Assembly: GCF_036245865.1 (NCBI RefSeq)
Contig: NZ_BTTW01000001.1
Coordinates: 1,860,001 to 1,924,000, forward strand
Direction: 5' to 3'
Source: Corallococcus caeni
GTDB taxonomy: Bacteria; Myxococcota; Myxococcia; Myxococcales; Myxococcaceae
Length of the DNA stretch: 64,000 nucleotides
Below are positions 1 to 8,715 of the stretch, in pieces (position 1 is the stretch's first letter; each line of letters opens with the position of its first letter). Below the pieces are notes generated by a model. That model worked only from the letters and a program-made list of their open reading frames with translations. It searched no databases and had not been told where the DNA came from. Made by a program: the position numbers and the translations under genes.

Positions 1-511
1 CCACCCAGACGTAGAGGCCGTGTCCCACGTGGAGCTGGATGGCAATTCCTATCATCAAGAACATGCTGCGCTGGTACGCGGCCCAGTGCTTCTCCAGCCA
101 CCAGAGCACCATCGCGTGCACCATGATTCCGAGCAGGATGGCAGCGCGCACCCAGGACACGGCCAGGTTCGCCCCTAGCAACACAGCTGCATTGAGCCCC
201 AGCGCGACGTACAGGTCCCCGAAGGTGACGTCCCCTTTCGCCAGGCCCCGGTTGGGGTTGTGGACGAGGTCGTATTCATAGTCACGAAGCTCATCCACGA
301 TGCGCATGAAGTAGCCCACGCCGAAGATGCTCAGTGCGACGTGCAGCAGGTCTGGGGAGAACGTCAGCCCCCGGGCCCCGTCGAGCACTCCAAACATCCC
401 GTCCAGGCTCACGCACCAGAGGGAGATCACCAGCAGGTAGAACAGCGGGGGGTAACGCTGCACGGAGAAGCGCAGTGTTGCCTTCGCCCGGTCAATGACG
501 GTCCTGCTCAT
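1..511 (-). CDS. UbiA-like prenyltransferase family membrane protein (3' part outside window)
   Basis: The N-terminal 170 residues are in the window; the gene runs off the left edge. Hydrophobic segments lie near residues 20-40, 52-72, 100-135 and 148-165. Residues 73-81 read DELRDYEYD, which fits the first Asp-rich motif of UbiA prenyltransferases (D73, D77, D81 as Mg-diphosphate ligands), followed by NPNRGLAKGD, a typical UbiA loop. Family members transfer an isoprenoid diphosphate to an aromatic or other acceptor in the membrane. The ATG at 511 overlaps the TGA of the PEP-synthase-like gene as ATGA, so it is the last visible gene of the operon and probably translationally coupled. Substrate cannot be told; the second Asp motif lies outside the window. 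Confidence 0.7.
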   Translation of the reverse strand, partial: MSRTVIDRAKATLRFSVQRYPPLFYLLVISLWCVSLDGMFGVLDGARGLTFSPDLLHVALSIFGVGYFMRIVDELRDYEYDLVHNPNRGLAKGDVTFGDLYVALGLNAAVLLGANLAVSWVRAAILLGIMVHAMVLWWLEKHWAAYQRSMFLMIGIAIQLHVGHGLYVWV

Positions 512-3204
512 GCCGCCACCAGCGTGACCGTTCCGGTGGAACCGTCTACTCGGACCCTCGCTCCGTCAGGAATGCGCGTGGTCGCGTTCGCCACGCCCAC
601 CACCGTGGGGATGCCGAACTTCCGGCCCGCGATGGCCGTGTGCGACAGCATGCTGCCGCGCTCCACGACGATGCCTCCTGACGCCAGCATCAGGAAGAGC
701 CAGCCCGGGTCCGTCTCCTTGGCGATGAGGATGTCGTCCTTGCCCAGCGAGCCCACCGCTCCCGGGTCCAGCACGACGCGCGCGTTGCCCTCCACGATTC
801 CTGCGCTCGAACCGATTCCCTTGAACAACGAGGCATCATCGCTGGCGGCCTCCACGGCCCTCGGGATGCCATCCGCCACGCTGCCCACCGTGGTGAAGTC
901 TCGCGGCGGCTGACGGTCCTGGTTGTCCTGCTGTTCCCTCCGCCGCAGCCTCGCGAGCTCGCCCAGGTTCCTCGTGACGCTCCGGCCCTCGAAGTGGTCC
1001 AGGACTTCGCGCATCGTGAGGTAGTGCACGTCCAGCGGCGCATCCAGCACGCCCCGCTCCGCCATCCGCTTCCCGAGCGCCGCGAACACCTGCTTGCTGA
1101 AGCCGAAGAGCTGGCCTCGCCAGAACCGGCTGTCCTCCCGCAGGCCAATCACCGTCCGTAGCCGCTCCAGGAGCTGCTGGATCGCCAGCTTCCTCAAGGG
1201 ATGCCCCTGGAGGAGCGTAGCCAGCTGCGCCTCCGCCTCCATGCGCCTTGCCTTGTCCGATGTCCTCAGCTCCTCGCGCGTGACGGACGTGCGCGCGTAG
1301 GACTGGACGACTCGCACCAGGTCCCATGGCGTGTCCCGCAGGTTCGGGCGCTCCACGTTCAGCTCCTGGACTCCCCGGTCTCCGTATTCGCTCAGGTGTT
1401 CGCGGAACGCTCGGGCGAACGCGGGCGGCACTTCCCCGGCGTTGATGCTTCGCCAGAGGGCTTCCGCCTCCCCTTCGTCGAAGCGCTTCGCCAGCGCCGG
1501 ATCCGCGCGCACCCTCTCCGCGAGCGCTACCGCGGAGAGCAGCGCGTGCGTGCCCGCGTCAGGCTTCGCCCCGCACAGCAGGCCCACCAGCAGCGCGCTG
1601 GGGTCCTCTCCGGTCCACTTGAGCAGCAGCCTGCGCGCGAGCCCGAAGCACGTGTTGATGTACCAGTGATTGATGAGCGTCAGCCCCCACCAGTTCCCCA
1701 CCTCCGTCCAGACACGCCGGAAGTGGTGGATGAGGACCAGCGGGTCTTCCCTCTCCACGGGCAGCGCGCGGAGCCCCGCGAGCGTTTGCTTCCACCACGT
1801 CTCGAACGCTTCGAAGTCCCGATGGAACGTCGCGGTGACGGTCAGCGCTCCCAGCGCCGAACGGCCCAGCGCGTAGGCGTAGCTCGCGGTGCTGGGGAAG
1901 CTCTCACGGTGGCCCGGGAGTCGGATGACCAGCGACGCATCCCGCTGGAGCACGTCCTCCAGGTCCCGCATGGAGGTGGCCGCGATGAACGGGTTGATGC
2001 CATTGACGTGCATCAGGTTCGACAGCGAGTGGTAGACGCGCCCGTCGATGAACCCCAGCATGTTCTGGAAGGCCGGCGTCTGGTCGTGCAGCGCCTTCGC
2101 GTCCGCGCCCTTCATGCGGCGCAGCAGGTCGTAGAAGATGACCTCGTAGAAGTAGCTGGCCAGCGAGTACGTCAGCGGCGTCGTGACACCCGGGAAGCTC
2201 TCCGACACGTTGCCGCAACCCCAGACGCGGATCTTCCGGAAGTCGAAGGCGATGGGCCTCGCCTGCAACACGTGCAGTGTGCCGTCCTCCGTGAAGGTGC
2301 CCTCGATGTCCTGGGGCATGCCGAAGCTGCGCTCGATGTCCTTCGCCAGCGCGGCCAGCCGCTTCAGCTCGTCATCCGTCAGACAGGGCGCGTCCCGCAG
2401 GGGCTCCGGCACGGGTCGGCTGAGCAGCTCGCCTCCGGGCTCGGGGTTCTCGCAGAGCATGTCCGCCTTGTGGCCCAGCTGCCTTTCGATGTGCCCCGTC
2501 TCCGGGTGGATGAAGTAGTGGTCCACCCCTACCCGCTCCTGGACCACACCCTCCCCGATGCCGTGCCCCGCGACGACCAGCGTGCGGCGCTCCGTCGTCT
2601 TCGGGTCGCACGTGAAGGCCACGAAGGAACGGCGGCCGGGAATCATCCGCTGCACGCCCACCGCCACCATGAGTCCCCGGACGTCCCGGCCCTGCGCGAG
2701 CCGGTAGATGAGCCCCTCCGGCGTGTAGGCGGACGCCCAGCAGCGGCGGATGCGGTCCAGCAGCGTGCCCCTCCGCACGTAGAGGAACGTGGAGCTCACG
2801 CCCGCGAATGGATCCGTCTCCGAGTCCTCGCTCTCCTCCAATCCCCGGGCCACCACCGAGGCTCGCACGGCCACCATGCCTCCCGCGCCGAAGGTCCGGT
2901 CGAAGGTGTCCAGGATGGTGGCTTCACGCTCGGCGCCCAGGGGGACGTGGAGGAAGAGCTTTTCAATCTCCTCCGCGACGCGGCGGATGTCCTGATGGGA
3001 GGTCCGGTCCACCGACGTGGTGAGCCGGTCGATGGAGGACTGGAGGGGCCTCGCCACCTCCTGGAACATCGTGGTGGTGAGGCAGAAGAACTCGGGGACC
3101 GGGAAGCCGTGCTTCGCCAGGTGCTGCTGGCGCGCGAACTTCTGGCCGACCTGCTGGGGATCGCTGGCCTCGGTCATCGAGACGAGCGGAAGGGGGGAAG
3201 ACAT
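508..3204 (-). CDS. PEP-synthase/rifampicin-phosphotransferase-like enzyme
   Basis: This 898-aa protein has a PPDK_N/ATP-grasp-type N-terminal half (PQDIEGTF...LQARPI near residues 300-320) and a C-terminal swivelling phosphohistidine domain with GSMLSHTAIAGRKFGIP; the phospho-His is H855. Enzymes of this build use ATP to make a phosphohistidine and pass phosphate to pyruvate or, in rifampicin phosphotransferase, to a hydroxyl of a small molecule. The length and a divergent middle domain (about 330-740) look more like the rifampicin-phosphotransferase group than PEP synthase, so an alcohol on a pathway intermediate is a plausible acceptor (inference). ATG 3204 is preferred over upstream starts because AAGGA lies about 10 nt before it. 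It is the fourth gene of the operon. Confidence 0.75.
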   Translation of the reverse strand: MSSPLPLVSMTEASDPQQVGQKFARQQHLAKHGFPVPEFFCLTTTMFQEVARPLQSSIDRLTTSVDRTSHQDIRRVAEEIEKLFLHVPLGAEREATILDTFDRTFGAGGMVAVRASVVARGLEESEDSETDPFAGVSSTFLYVRRGTLLDRIRRCWASAYTPEGLIYRLAQGRDVRGLMVAVGVQRMIPGRRSFVAFTCDPKTTERRTLVVAGHGIGEGVVQERVGVDHYFIHPETGHIERQLGHKADMLCENPEPGGELLSRPVPEPLRDAPCLTDDELKRLAALAKDIERSFGMPQDIEGTFTEDGTLHVLQARPIAFDFRKIRVWGCGNVSESFPGVTTPLTYSLASYFYEVIFYDLLRRMKGADAKALHDQTPAFQNMLGFIDGRVYHSLSNLMHVNGINPFIAATSMRDLEDVLQRDASLVIRLPGHRESFPSTASYAYALGRSALGALTVTATFHRDFEAFETWWKQTLAGLRALPVEREDPLVLIHHFRRVWTEVGNWWGLTLINHWYINTCFGLARRLLLKWTGEDPSALLVGLLCGAKPDAGTHALLSAVALAERVRADPALAKRFDEGEAEALWRSINAGEVPPAFARAFREHLSEYGDRGVQELNVERPNLRDTPWDLVRVVQSYARTSVTREELRTSDKARRMEAEAQLATLLQGHPLRKLAIQQLLERLRTVIGLREDSRFWRGQLFGFSKQVFAALGKRMAERGVLDAPLDVHYLTMREVLDHFEGRSVTRNLGELARLRRREQQDNQDRQPPRDFTTVGSVADGIPRAVEAASDDASLFKGIGSSAGIVEGNARVVLDPGAVGSLGKDDILIAKETDPGWLFLMLASGGIVVERGSMLSHTAIAGRKFGIPTVVGVANATTRIPDGARVRVDGSTGTVTLVAA

Positions 3205-3217
3205 GGGAGGGATTCCT

Positions 3218-4180
3218 TCAGGGTGGAAAGTCATTGAGCGCGCTTCGCAGGGCATCCACCGGGGACCGCGACAACAGGTCCTCCGGCCCGAGCACCTCCG
3301 CGAGCCGCGAGACATCCAGACACTGTGATTGGGTCAGCAACTCCAGACGCTCCGCCATCGCCCGGGCACGCCGGCTGGGGACCTCCCGCAGGACTCGCGG
3401 GAACCAGGCCGGGGCTCGGACCTTCACGGTGGGACGCTCCAGGCCCAGCCGCTGCGCCACCGTGCCCAGGAACTCCCCGCGCAGGAGCGGCTGTGCATAA
3501 GCGACGTTGAGCGCCTGCTGTTCGGGACGCGGCGTCTCCACCATCCGGCTCGCGAGCCGCCAGAGGATGCGGCCCAGGTCATCCACGTCGATGACCGAGC
3601 ACCCCACCCTGTCGTCCCCGACCTGGACCCCTCGCTTCAGGAGCTTCACCATCGCGGGCAGGACGAACCGGTCCCCGCGCCCGAGGAGGAAGCGCGGCCG
3701 GAGCAGCGCCGCGTGGAGGCCGTTCCGGACCGAGTGCTCCATGACGACGTCCTCGGCCGCCACGCGCGAGCGGGCCAGAGCGGTGATGGGACGCAGCGGA
3801 TGCTCCTCCTTCACGCCCCGGTGCGGCCCCGGGCCATAGACAGACATGGAGCTGCCGAGGAGAACGCCCCGGCAGTCCCCCTGGAGCCGCGTCAGGAGCC
3901 GCCGCGTGCCGTCCACGTTGGTCCGTTCGAAGCCCGTTCCATCGGTGTCCCGCTGCTTCATGGCGAGGTGCAGGACGACGTAGGGGTACGGGGGAAACAG
4001 CGCCTCGGGGATGCCGTGCAGGTCTCCGCGCACGACGTGCACGCCGTCTCCCCAGTCACGGCCGTCGGGCGAGCGCACCAGCGCGTGCACGAGATGCGCT
4101 CCGCGCTGGCGCAGGAAGGCCTGCCCCACCATGCCGGTCGCGCCCGTGAGCACGACGCCGAAGCCGCCTACCAGACCCAT
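3218..4180 (-). CDS. NAD(P)-dependent epimerase/dehydratase-like SDR with altered active site
   Basis: This 320-aa extended-SDR Rossmann protein has the nucleotide-binding motif LTGATGMVGQ (residues 11-20) and the strand-5 motif LLGSSMSVYGPG (107-118). The usual YxxxK catalytic pair, expected in the PxTxYxRSK stretch, is replaced: residues 133-139 read TALARSR, giving Leu135 and Arg139. It may therefore bind NAD(P)H without standard SDR chemistry, or act as a reductase by another route. The gene start overlaps the upstream methyltransferase gene by 13 bp and its stop is 14 bp before the PEP-synthase-like start. In gamma-butyrolactone pathways a reductase follows AfsA, which would suit this position, but that role is inferred. 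Confidence 0.7.
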   Translation of the reverse strand: MGLVGGFGVVLTGATGMVGQAFLRQRGAHLVHALVRSPDGRDWGDGVHVVRGDLHGIPEALFPPYPYVVLHLAMKQRDTDGTGFERTNVDGTRRLLTRLQGDCRGVLLGSSMSVYGPGPHRGVKEEHPLRPITALARSRVAAEDVVMEHSVRNGLHAALLRPRFLLGRGDRFVLPAMVKLLKRGVQVGDDRVGCSVIDVDDLGRILWRLASRMVETPRPEQQALNVAYAQPLLRGEFLGTVAQRLGLERPTVKVRAPAWFPRVLREVPSRRARAMAERLELLTQSQCLDVSRLAEVLGPEDLLSRSPVDALRSALNDFPP

Positions 4181-4815
4181 GGGACCAGCCGCTTGCGGCT
4201 CGCCGCGTACTCGGCGTAGCCAGGGAAGGAGCCCAGCAGGAGCCGCTCCTCGTGCCGGATGCGCAGGAGCACGGCCGGAATGAACATCAGCGCAAACACC
4301 GCGATGCCCACGACGGCGGGGAACACCAGCAGGTAGCCCACGTGCGCCAGCAGCATGCCGGTGTACGCCGGATGCCGGAGCCGCCGGTACACGCCTTCCG
4401 TGACGAGCAGGCTCGCGTCCGGCAGCCGCACCCGGTGCGAATAGGCCTTCCCCAACGTGCGGATGGCCGTGAGGCGCAGCGACACCCCGGCGATGAAACA
4501 GAACAACCCCACCGCGCGCGGCGCGGGGCCCACGTCCAGCGTGGGGAACGCGACCGCGAGCAGGAGGGTGGCCAGCCGCGCAATCGCATACAGCTCCAGC
4601 GTGGCGCTGTCCCGCTCCGCGGTGGGCTTGCGCGTCTCCCGCAGCGTCACCCGGCTCTCCACCAGCATCCACGTCAGGTACAGGCCCAGCATCAGCGCCG
4701 CGATGGGCCGGCTGTCCTCCGGCGTGCGCAGGACCTGCCGGAGGCCGAGCGGAATGAGCAGCCCCACGCCCGTCACCAGCAGCAGCGTGGGCATCCAACG
4801 GTGCAGGTTCTTCAT
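4168..4815 (-). CDS. Isoprenylcysteine carboxyl methyltransferase (ICMT)-family membrane protein
   Basis: This 215-aa integral membrane protein has about five hydrophobic segments. The C-terminal half carries the ICMT/PEMT signature: RRLRHPAYTG, then RIRHEERLLLGSFPGYAEYA and a terminal RLVPWVW. Members bind S-adenosylmethionine at the membrane face and methylate carboxyl or other groups of lipidic substrates; the bacterial members are mostly uncharacterised. The ATG overlaps the TGA of the AfsA-like gene (ATGA), indicating coupling. Together with a UbiA-like enzyme in the same operon it suggests a prenylated or lipid-like product, but the methyl acceptor is unknown. Confidence 0.75.
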   Translation of the reverse strand: MKNLHRWMPTLLLVTGVGLLIPLGLRQVLRTPEDSRPIAALMLGLYLTWMLVESRVTLRETRKPTAERDSATLELYAIARLATLLLAVAFPTLDVGPAPRAVGLFCFIAGVSLRLTAIRTLGKAYSHRVRLPDASLLVTEGVYRRLRHPAYTGMLLAHVGYLLVFPAVVGIAVFALMFIPAVLLRIRHEERLLLGSFPGYAEYAASRKRLVPWVW

Positions 4816-5636
4816 GACGCCTCCTTCGCGCTCAGCGCGCCAATCAGACCGTGGAAGCAGCAGGTGTCCTCCTGCCAGCCCTGCACGGCGATCCACATGC
4901 GGGCGCGGCGCCCGACGGTGCGCACCGGCTCCGCCCACTCGGGCAGCCGGAAGCTGACGAAGGTGCGGATGACCACCGGCACGTCGTTGCGCACGAAGCG
5001 CCGGAACTCCAAGGACAGCCGCGTCATGATGAGCGACCAGTCCAGGGGCAGCCCCACGCCGTGGATGGTCGCGATGCTCGCCTGCCGCGCCAACTCCGTG
5101 AGGAGCATGCCCTGCACGTGCTCGGAGGGATGGTCGAAGACGAACTCCGGGGACTCGGTGAACGCGTTGAACTGCTGGAGCGCGCCCACCCGGCAGGCGT
5201 TGGCGAGCAGCACGTTCGCCGGGTCGCGCTTGTGCACCAGCACCGGGTCGATGCGCTCCAGCGGACGGGCCTGCTCCGCCTCACTGAAGGACTGCCGGCC
5301 TTCGGAGACGGGGTTGCGCACGGGGATGCGGGCCAGGAGCTCGGAGACGTTCTCCGGCGGGTCCCGCTTCCACGGACCGCCCACGCGCACGCCCACGGGC
5401 GTCGCGTCCGCCCACTCCGCCAGCGCGGGGAACTCGGCGGCGCGCGTGCCCAGGTAGAGACCGCAGTGCTCCTGGAGCACGGCGGCCAGGAACTCCGCCT
5501 CCTCCACGTCCTTCACCGGGATGCGGCAGGGGTGCTCGACTTCCGGGAGGAGGGGCTCCGGCACCAGCAGGAACGGGACGGCCTCCGGCGACGCCACCCG
5601 CACGCGGCGCTCGGGATGGCCTGAATCGGAATCCAT
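4812..5636 (-). CDS. AfsA-like (A-factor biosynthesis) hotdog-fold protein
   Basis: This 274-aa protein has one recognisable AfsA-type hotdog domain at about residues 130-230: VHKRDPANVLLANACRV (134-150), then an FDHP segment and MLLTELARQASI with E181, R184 and Q185, the conserved end of the AfsA family helix. AfsA in Streptomyces condenses dihydroxyacetone phosphate with a beta-ketoacyl group to start gamma-butyrolactone synthesis. The N-terminal 125 residues do not show a second clear AfsA repeat, so the protein may have a diverged first hotdog. It is the first gene of the operon; GGAGAAAGG lies 6 nt before the ATG. The assignment rests on motif recognition and the substrate is inferred. 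Confidence 0.6.
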   Translation of the reverse strand: MDSDSGHPERRVRVASPEAVPFLLVPEPLLPEVEHPCRIPVKDVEEAEFLAAVLQEHCGLYLGTRAAEFPALAEWADATPVGVRVGGPWKRDPPENVSELLARIPVRNPVSEGRQSFSEAEQARPLERIDPVLVHKRDPANVLLANACRVGALQQFNAFTESPEFVFDHPSEHVQGMLLTELARQASIATIHGVGLPLDWSLIMTRLSLEFRRFVRNDVPVVIRTFVSFRLPEWAEPVRTVGRRARMWIAVQGWQEDTCCFHGLIGALSAKEAS

Positions 5637-6128
5637 GTCTGCCTTTCTCCAGCTGAGGGGGAAAGACAGTCTAGGAATCGCGATGTCTCAACACGAGAAC
5701 CGGGGAAGGCCCGCTTTCACGCCGAGGAAGAGCAGACCCGGAAGATTCGCGGGGTCTGTTTCATGAACCACCATGACACGTCGCGAAATGCGTCTTGGAT
5801 TGAGACGGCCGGTGCGGCCGCGGGCTCACTGCGCCTCGCGCGCCACCGGCTCGCAGCGGACCGGCACTTCCAGCTTCTCTCGCCCACCACCCAGGTAGAG
5901 GGTGCCCGTGGTGGGCGTCGCGTCGGAGCGCTGGCGACCCACCGCCACGCGCACGGGGTCGCGTGCCTGCGCCCCGCTTGATGGTGAACACATGCGGCAG
6001 GTGTGACACCGGCGGGGACGGTGGCTGGCGAACAGTCGAGCGGGCCCCGGGTTGTAGCCGGGCGGGGGCGTGATGACGGTGCGCTCCCAGCAGGACAGGT
6101 GGCGGGCAGGCGGGCGTGGGAGGCGGGC
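5637..6128. other. 490-bp divergent intergenic region
   Basis: This separates the minus-strand AfsA-like operon from the plus-strand ELWxTDGT gene and must hold both promoters. I see no convincing -35/-10 pair; TTGAGA at 5683-5688 on the minus strand is the best -35-like hexamer but has no good -10 at normal spacing. Part of it (5826-5990) looks like a coding remnant, listed separately. Confidence 0.4.
5826..5990 (-). pseudogene. Possible fragment of a degraded coding sequence
   Basis: On the minus strand, a stretch ending in a TGA at 5828-5826 has strongly G/C-ending codons and reads as ARDPVRVAVGRQRSDATP, then TLYLGGGREKLEVPVRCEP. Just upstream the plausible coding frame shifts (LPHVFTIKRG reads in another frame), and no start with a ribosome-binding site is visible. 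This looks like the end of a broken gene or a short unrecognised gene. It could also be chance codon bias in GC-rich DNA. Confidence 0.25.
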
Positions 6129-8663
6129 ATGGGGACGGTCAGCGGTCGTGCGTGGCTTTCGGCGTTGTCGCTGGTGGTGGGCGCGGTCCCGGCGTTCGCG
6201 CAGGGCGAGCCCGTCACGCCGGATCCGATGAGCGTGCGTCGGCTGGTGGACGTCACCTCCGAGCCCCACTTCGAGCCCGACTTCAACAGGCCCACGCTGC
6301 CGGCCACCGCCGAGCTGAACGGGCGCCTGTACTTCCTCGCCACCGCGCGTGCGGCCGGCACCGGCTACCCGTTCGAGGAGCTCTGGGTGACGGACGGGAC
6401 GCCCGCGGGCACCCGCTCCGTGCAAGCGGAGCTGCTGCCGCAGGACACGCGCATCGACCCGGGGTCGCTGCGCGCCACGCCCCACCGCCTGTTCTTCACC
6501 GCGACGTCGCCGGGCATGGGCCGCGAGCTGTGGACGAGCGACGGCACGCGCGAGGGCACGCACGTCACGCGCGAGCTCAACCCGGGCCGGTTCGACGGCG
6601 TCGGCTACCAGGCGCCCGTCTTCGTCGCCGGTGACTTCGTGCTCTTCACGCCCGCGGGCATGGGCGAGACGGAGTTCGACCTCTGGAGGTCGGACGGCAC
6701 CGAGGCGGGCACCGTGCCCGTGAAGGACATCGACCCGGGGCGCTCCTCGGCCTCCGCCGGCTCCTTCGTGCGCGCGGGGGACACGATCTTCTTCACCGCG
6801 CGGAGCCCCCAGGGCCTGGAGCTGTGGCGCACGGACGGCACCGAGGCGGGCACCCGGCTGGTGCGCGACCTCCGTCCCGGCCTGGGCGACTCCACTCCGC
6901 TCCAGCTCACCGCCGTGGGCAGCACGCTCTACTTCACCGCCGAGGACGGCCAGCGCGCCCGCTCGCTCTTCAAGTCGGATGGCACCGAGGCAGGCACCGT
7001 CCTCGTCATGGAGTTCCTCACCACCAGCACGGGTCCCAGCCTCCACCACTTCACCGCGCTGGGTAACAAACTCCTTTTCATCATCAGCGGCACGTCCCAG
7101 GGCATCGAGCTGTGGCGCACGGATGGCACCCTGGCGGGCACCCTGCCGGTGATGACGCTGCCCCGGACGATGCTCGAAGGGCCTCCGGGCGTGACGCTCG
7201 TCCCGGTGGGCAACCGCGTCTACGTGATGGGCCGGGGCGGCGCCTCCGGTGATTCGCTGTGGGTGACGGACGGCACCAGCGCGAACACCGTGCGCATCCC
7301 GCGTCCCACCGAGTTCGGGCTCGAGTCCGTGCGCGGCTTCACTCCGTTCGAGGGCGGGCTCGCCTACATCGTGACGACGGCCCTGGGCGCGAGCGAGCTG
7401 TGGCGCACGGACGGCACCTACGCGGGCACGTCCCGGCTGACGCGGCTGCCGGCGGGCAACCCCTCCGCGCTGCCCACGGGGCTGGTGTCGCTCCAGGGCG
7501 CGCTGCTGACGACGGCCGGGGACCCGTGGACGCCGCGCGCCCTGTGGCGCATGGAGCGGGATGATGCGCCGCCGACCTTCGTGTGTCCGGTTGCCCGGGA
7601 CGTGGCCTCCAACCGGCCCGAGGGCACGCTGGTGCGGAACCTGACCCCGGCGCTGGTGGGCAATCCGTCCCAGGTCTCGGTCCGCACCACCCACCCGGAC
7701 TCCAGCCTGCTGCGTCTCCACCAGCCCACGCTCGTCACCTCCCAGGCCGAGGACGCCACGGGCCGCCTCGCGTACTGCTCCACCACGATGACGTCGCGGG
7801 ACCTGACGGGGCCCGCCATCAACGGCTGCCCGACGGAGCTGACCCTGGGCACGCGCTCGCCCCAGGGCCTCACCTTCTATTACCCGACCCCGAACATCCA
7901 GGACGAGACGAGCCCGGACGTGCTCGTCACCTACAGCCCGGAGAACGGCAGCGTGCTGCCCCTGGGCACCACCCGGGTGACGATGACGGCGAAGGACTCG
8001 GCGGGCAACGTCAGCACCTGCGCCTTCCCCGTCACCATCCGCGACGGCCAGGCGCCCACCAGGGCCTGCAAGGTGAGCGAGGTCCGCGTGGAGGCGGAAG
8101 GGCCCCAGGGCGCGCACGCGTACTGGCCGGACCCCACGCCCACCGACAGCATCTCCAGCCAGGTGAGCGTCAAGAGCTCGCACGCGTCCGGGGACCTGTT
8201 CCCGCTGGGCCTCACCCGCGTGGAGGTCATCAGCACCGACGAGTCGGGCAACAGCACCCCCTGCGAGATCCAGGTGCGGGTGCGCGACTCGCGGCCGCCG
8301 TTGCTCACCTGCCCGCAGGACCAGACGCTGACCACCGCGGTGATGACCGGCACCCGCGCGGAGTACCCGCTCGCCACCGCCGAGGACGCCGTCTCCGCGG
8401 CGGACATCTCCTACAGCCCCGTCGTGGGCACGCCGCTCGCGCCGGGCCTGCACTCGGTGCAGGTGACCGCCATCGACGCGGCCGGCAACGCGTCCCTCTG
8501 CAACTTCCACCTGACCGTGGCGTACGACCCGACGAGCGACATGCGGCAGGGCCTGGGCTGCTCGGTGGGCAGCGGCCCGTCGTCGGGGGTGGGCTGGGTG
8601 GCGCTGCTCGCCCTCGCCTGGACGCTCAGCCGCCGTCTGAAGGACGGCCGGCCGCGCGGGTGA
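6129..8663 (+). CDS. ELWxTDGT-repeat/HYR-domain surface protein with MYXO-CTERM-like tail
   Basis: This 844-aa protein has a signal peptide (cleavage after AFA, about residue 24). About eight hyalin-like repeats with core ELWRTDGTxAGT follow in the first 470 residues, probably forming a beta-propeller. Three to four HYR-type Ig-like modules follow (about 480-800), each with a CP..., PLGTTRV and DSAGN pattern and paired cysteines. The end is Cys, a Gly/Ser spacer, a hydrophobic helix (VGWVALLALAWTL) and basic RRLKDGR, matching the MYXO-CTERM sorting signal of myxobacterial outer-surface proteins. It is probably an exposed adhesin-like protein; its ligand is unknown. The ATG at 6129 is chosen because it directly precedes the signal peptide. 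Confidence 0.85.
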   Translation: MGTVSGRAWLSALSLVVGAVPAFAQGEPVTPDPMSVRRLVDVTSEPHFEPDFNRPTLPATAELNGRLYFLATARAAGTGYPFEELWVTDGTPAGTRSVQAELLPQDTRIDPGSLRATPHRLFFTATSPGMGRELWTSDGTREGTHVTRELNPGRFDGVGYQAPVFVAGDFVLFTPAGMGETEFDLWRSDGTEAGTVPVKDIDPGRSSASAGSFVRAGDTIFFTARSPQGLELWRTDGTEAGTRLVRDLRPGLGDSTPLQLTAVGSTLYFTAEDGQRARSLFKSDGTEAGTVLVMEFLTTSTGPSLHHFTALGNKLLFIISGTSQGIELWRTDGTLAGTLPVMTLPRTMLEGPPGVTLVPVGNRVYVMGRGGASGDSLWVTDGTSANTVRIPRPTEFGLESVRGFTPFEGGLAYIVTTALGASELWRTDGTYAGTSRLTRLPAGNPSALPTGLVSLQGALLTTAGDPWTPRALWRMERDDAPPTFVCPVARDVASNRPEGTLVRNLTPALVGNPSQVSVRTTHPDSSLLRLHQPTLVTSQAEDATGRLAYCSTTMTSRDLTGPAINGCPTELTLGTRSPQGLTFYYPTPNIQDETSPDVLVTYSPENGSVLPLGTTRVTMTAKDSAGNVSTCAFPVTIRDGQAPTRACKVSEVRVEAEGPQGAHAYWPDPTPTDSISSQVSVKSSHASGDLFPLGLTRVEVISTDESGNSTPCEIQVRVRDSRPPLLTCPQDQTLTTAVMTGTRAEYPLATAEDAVSAADISYSPVVGTPLAPGLHSVQVTAIDAAGNASLCNFHLTVAYDPTSDMRQGLGCSVGSGPSSGVGWVALLALAWTLSRRLKDGRPRG

Positions 8664-8715
8664 CCTCTGGGCCGTGGCGGCGCGGGGGACTTCCGCTACA
8701 GTCCCCCGGGCCCCC

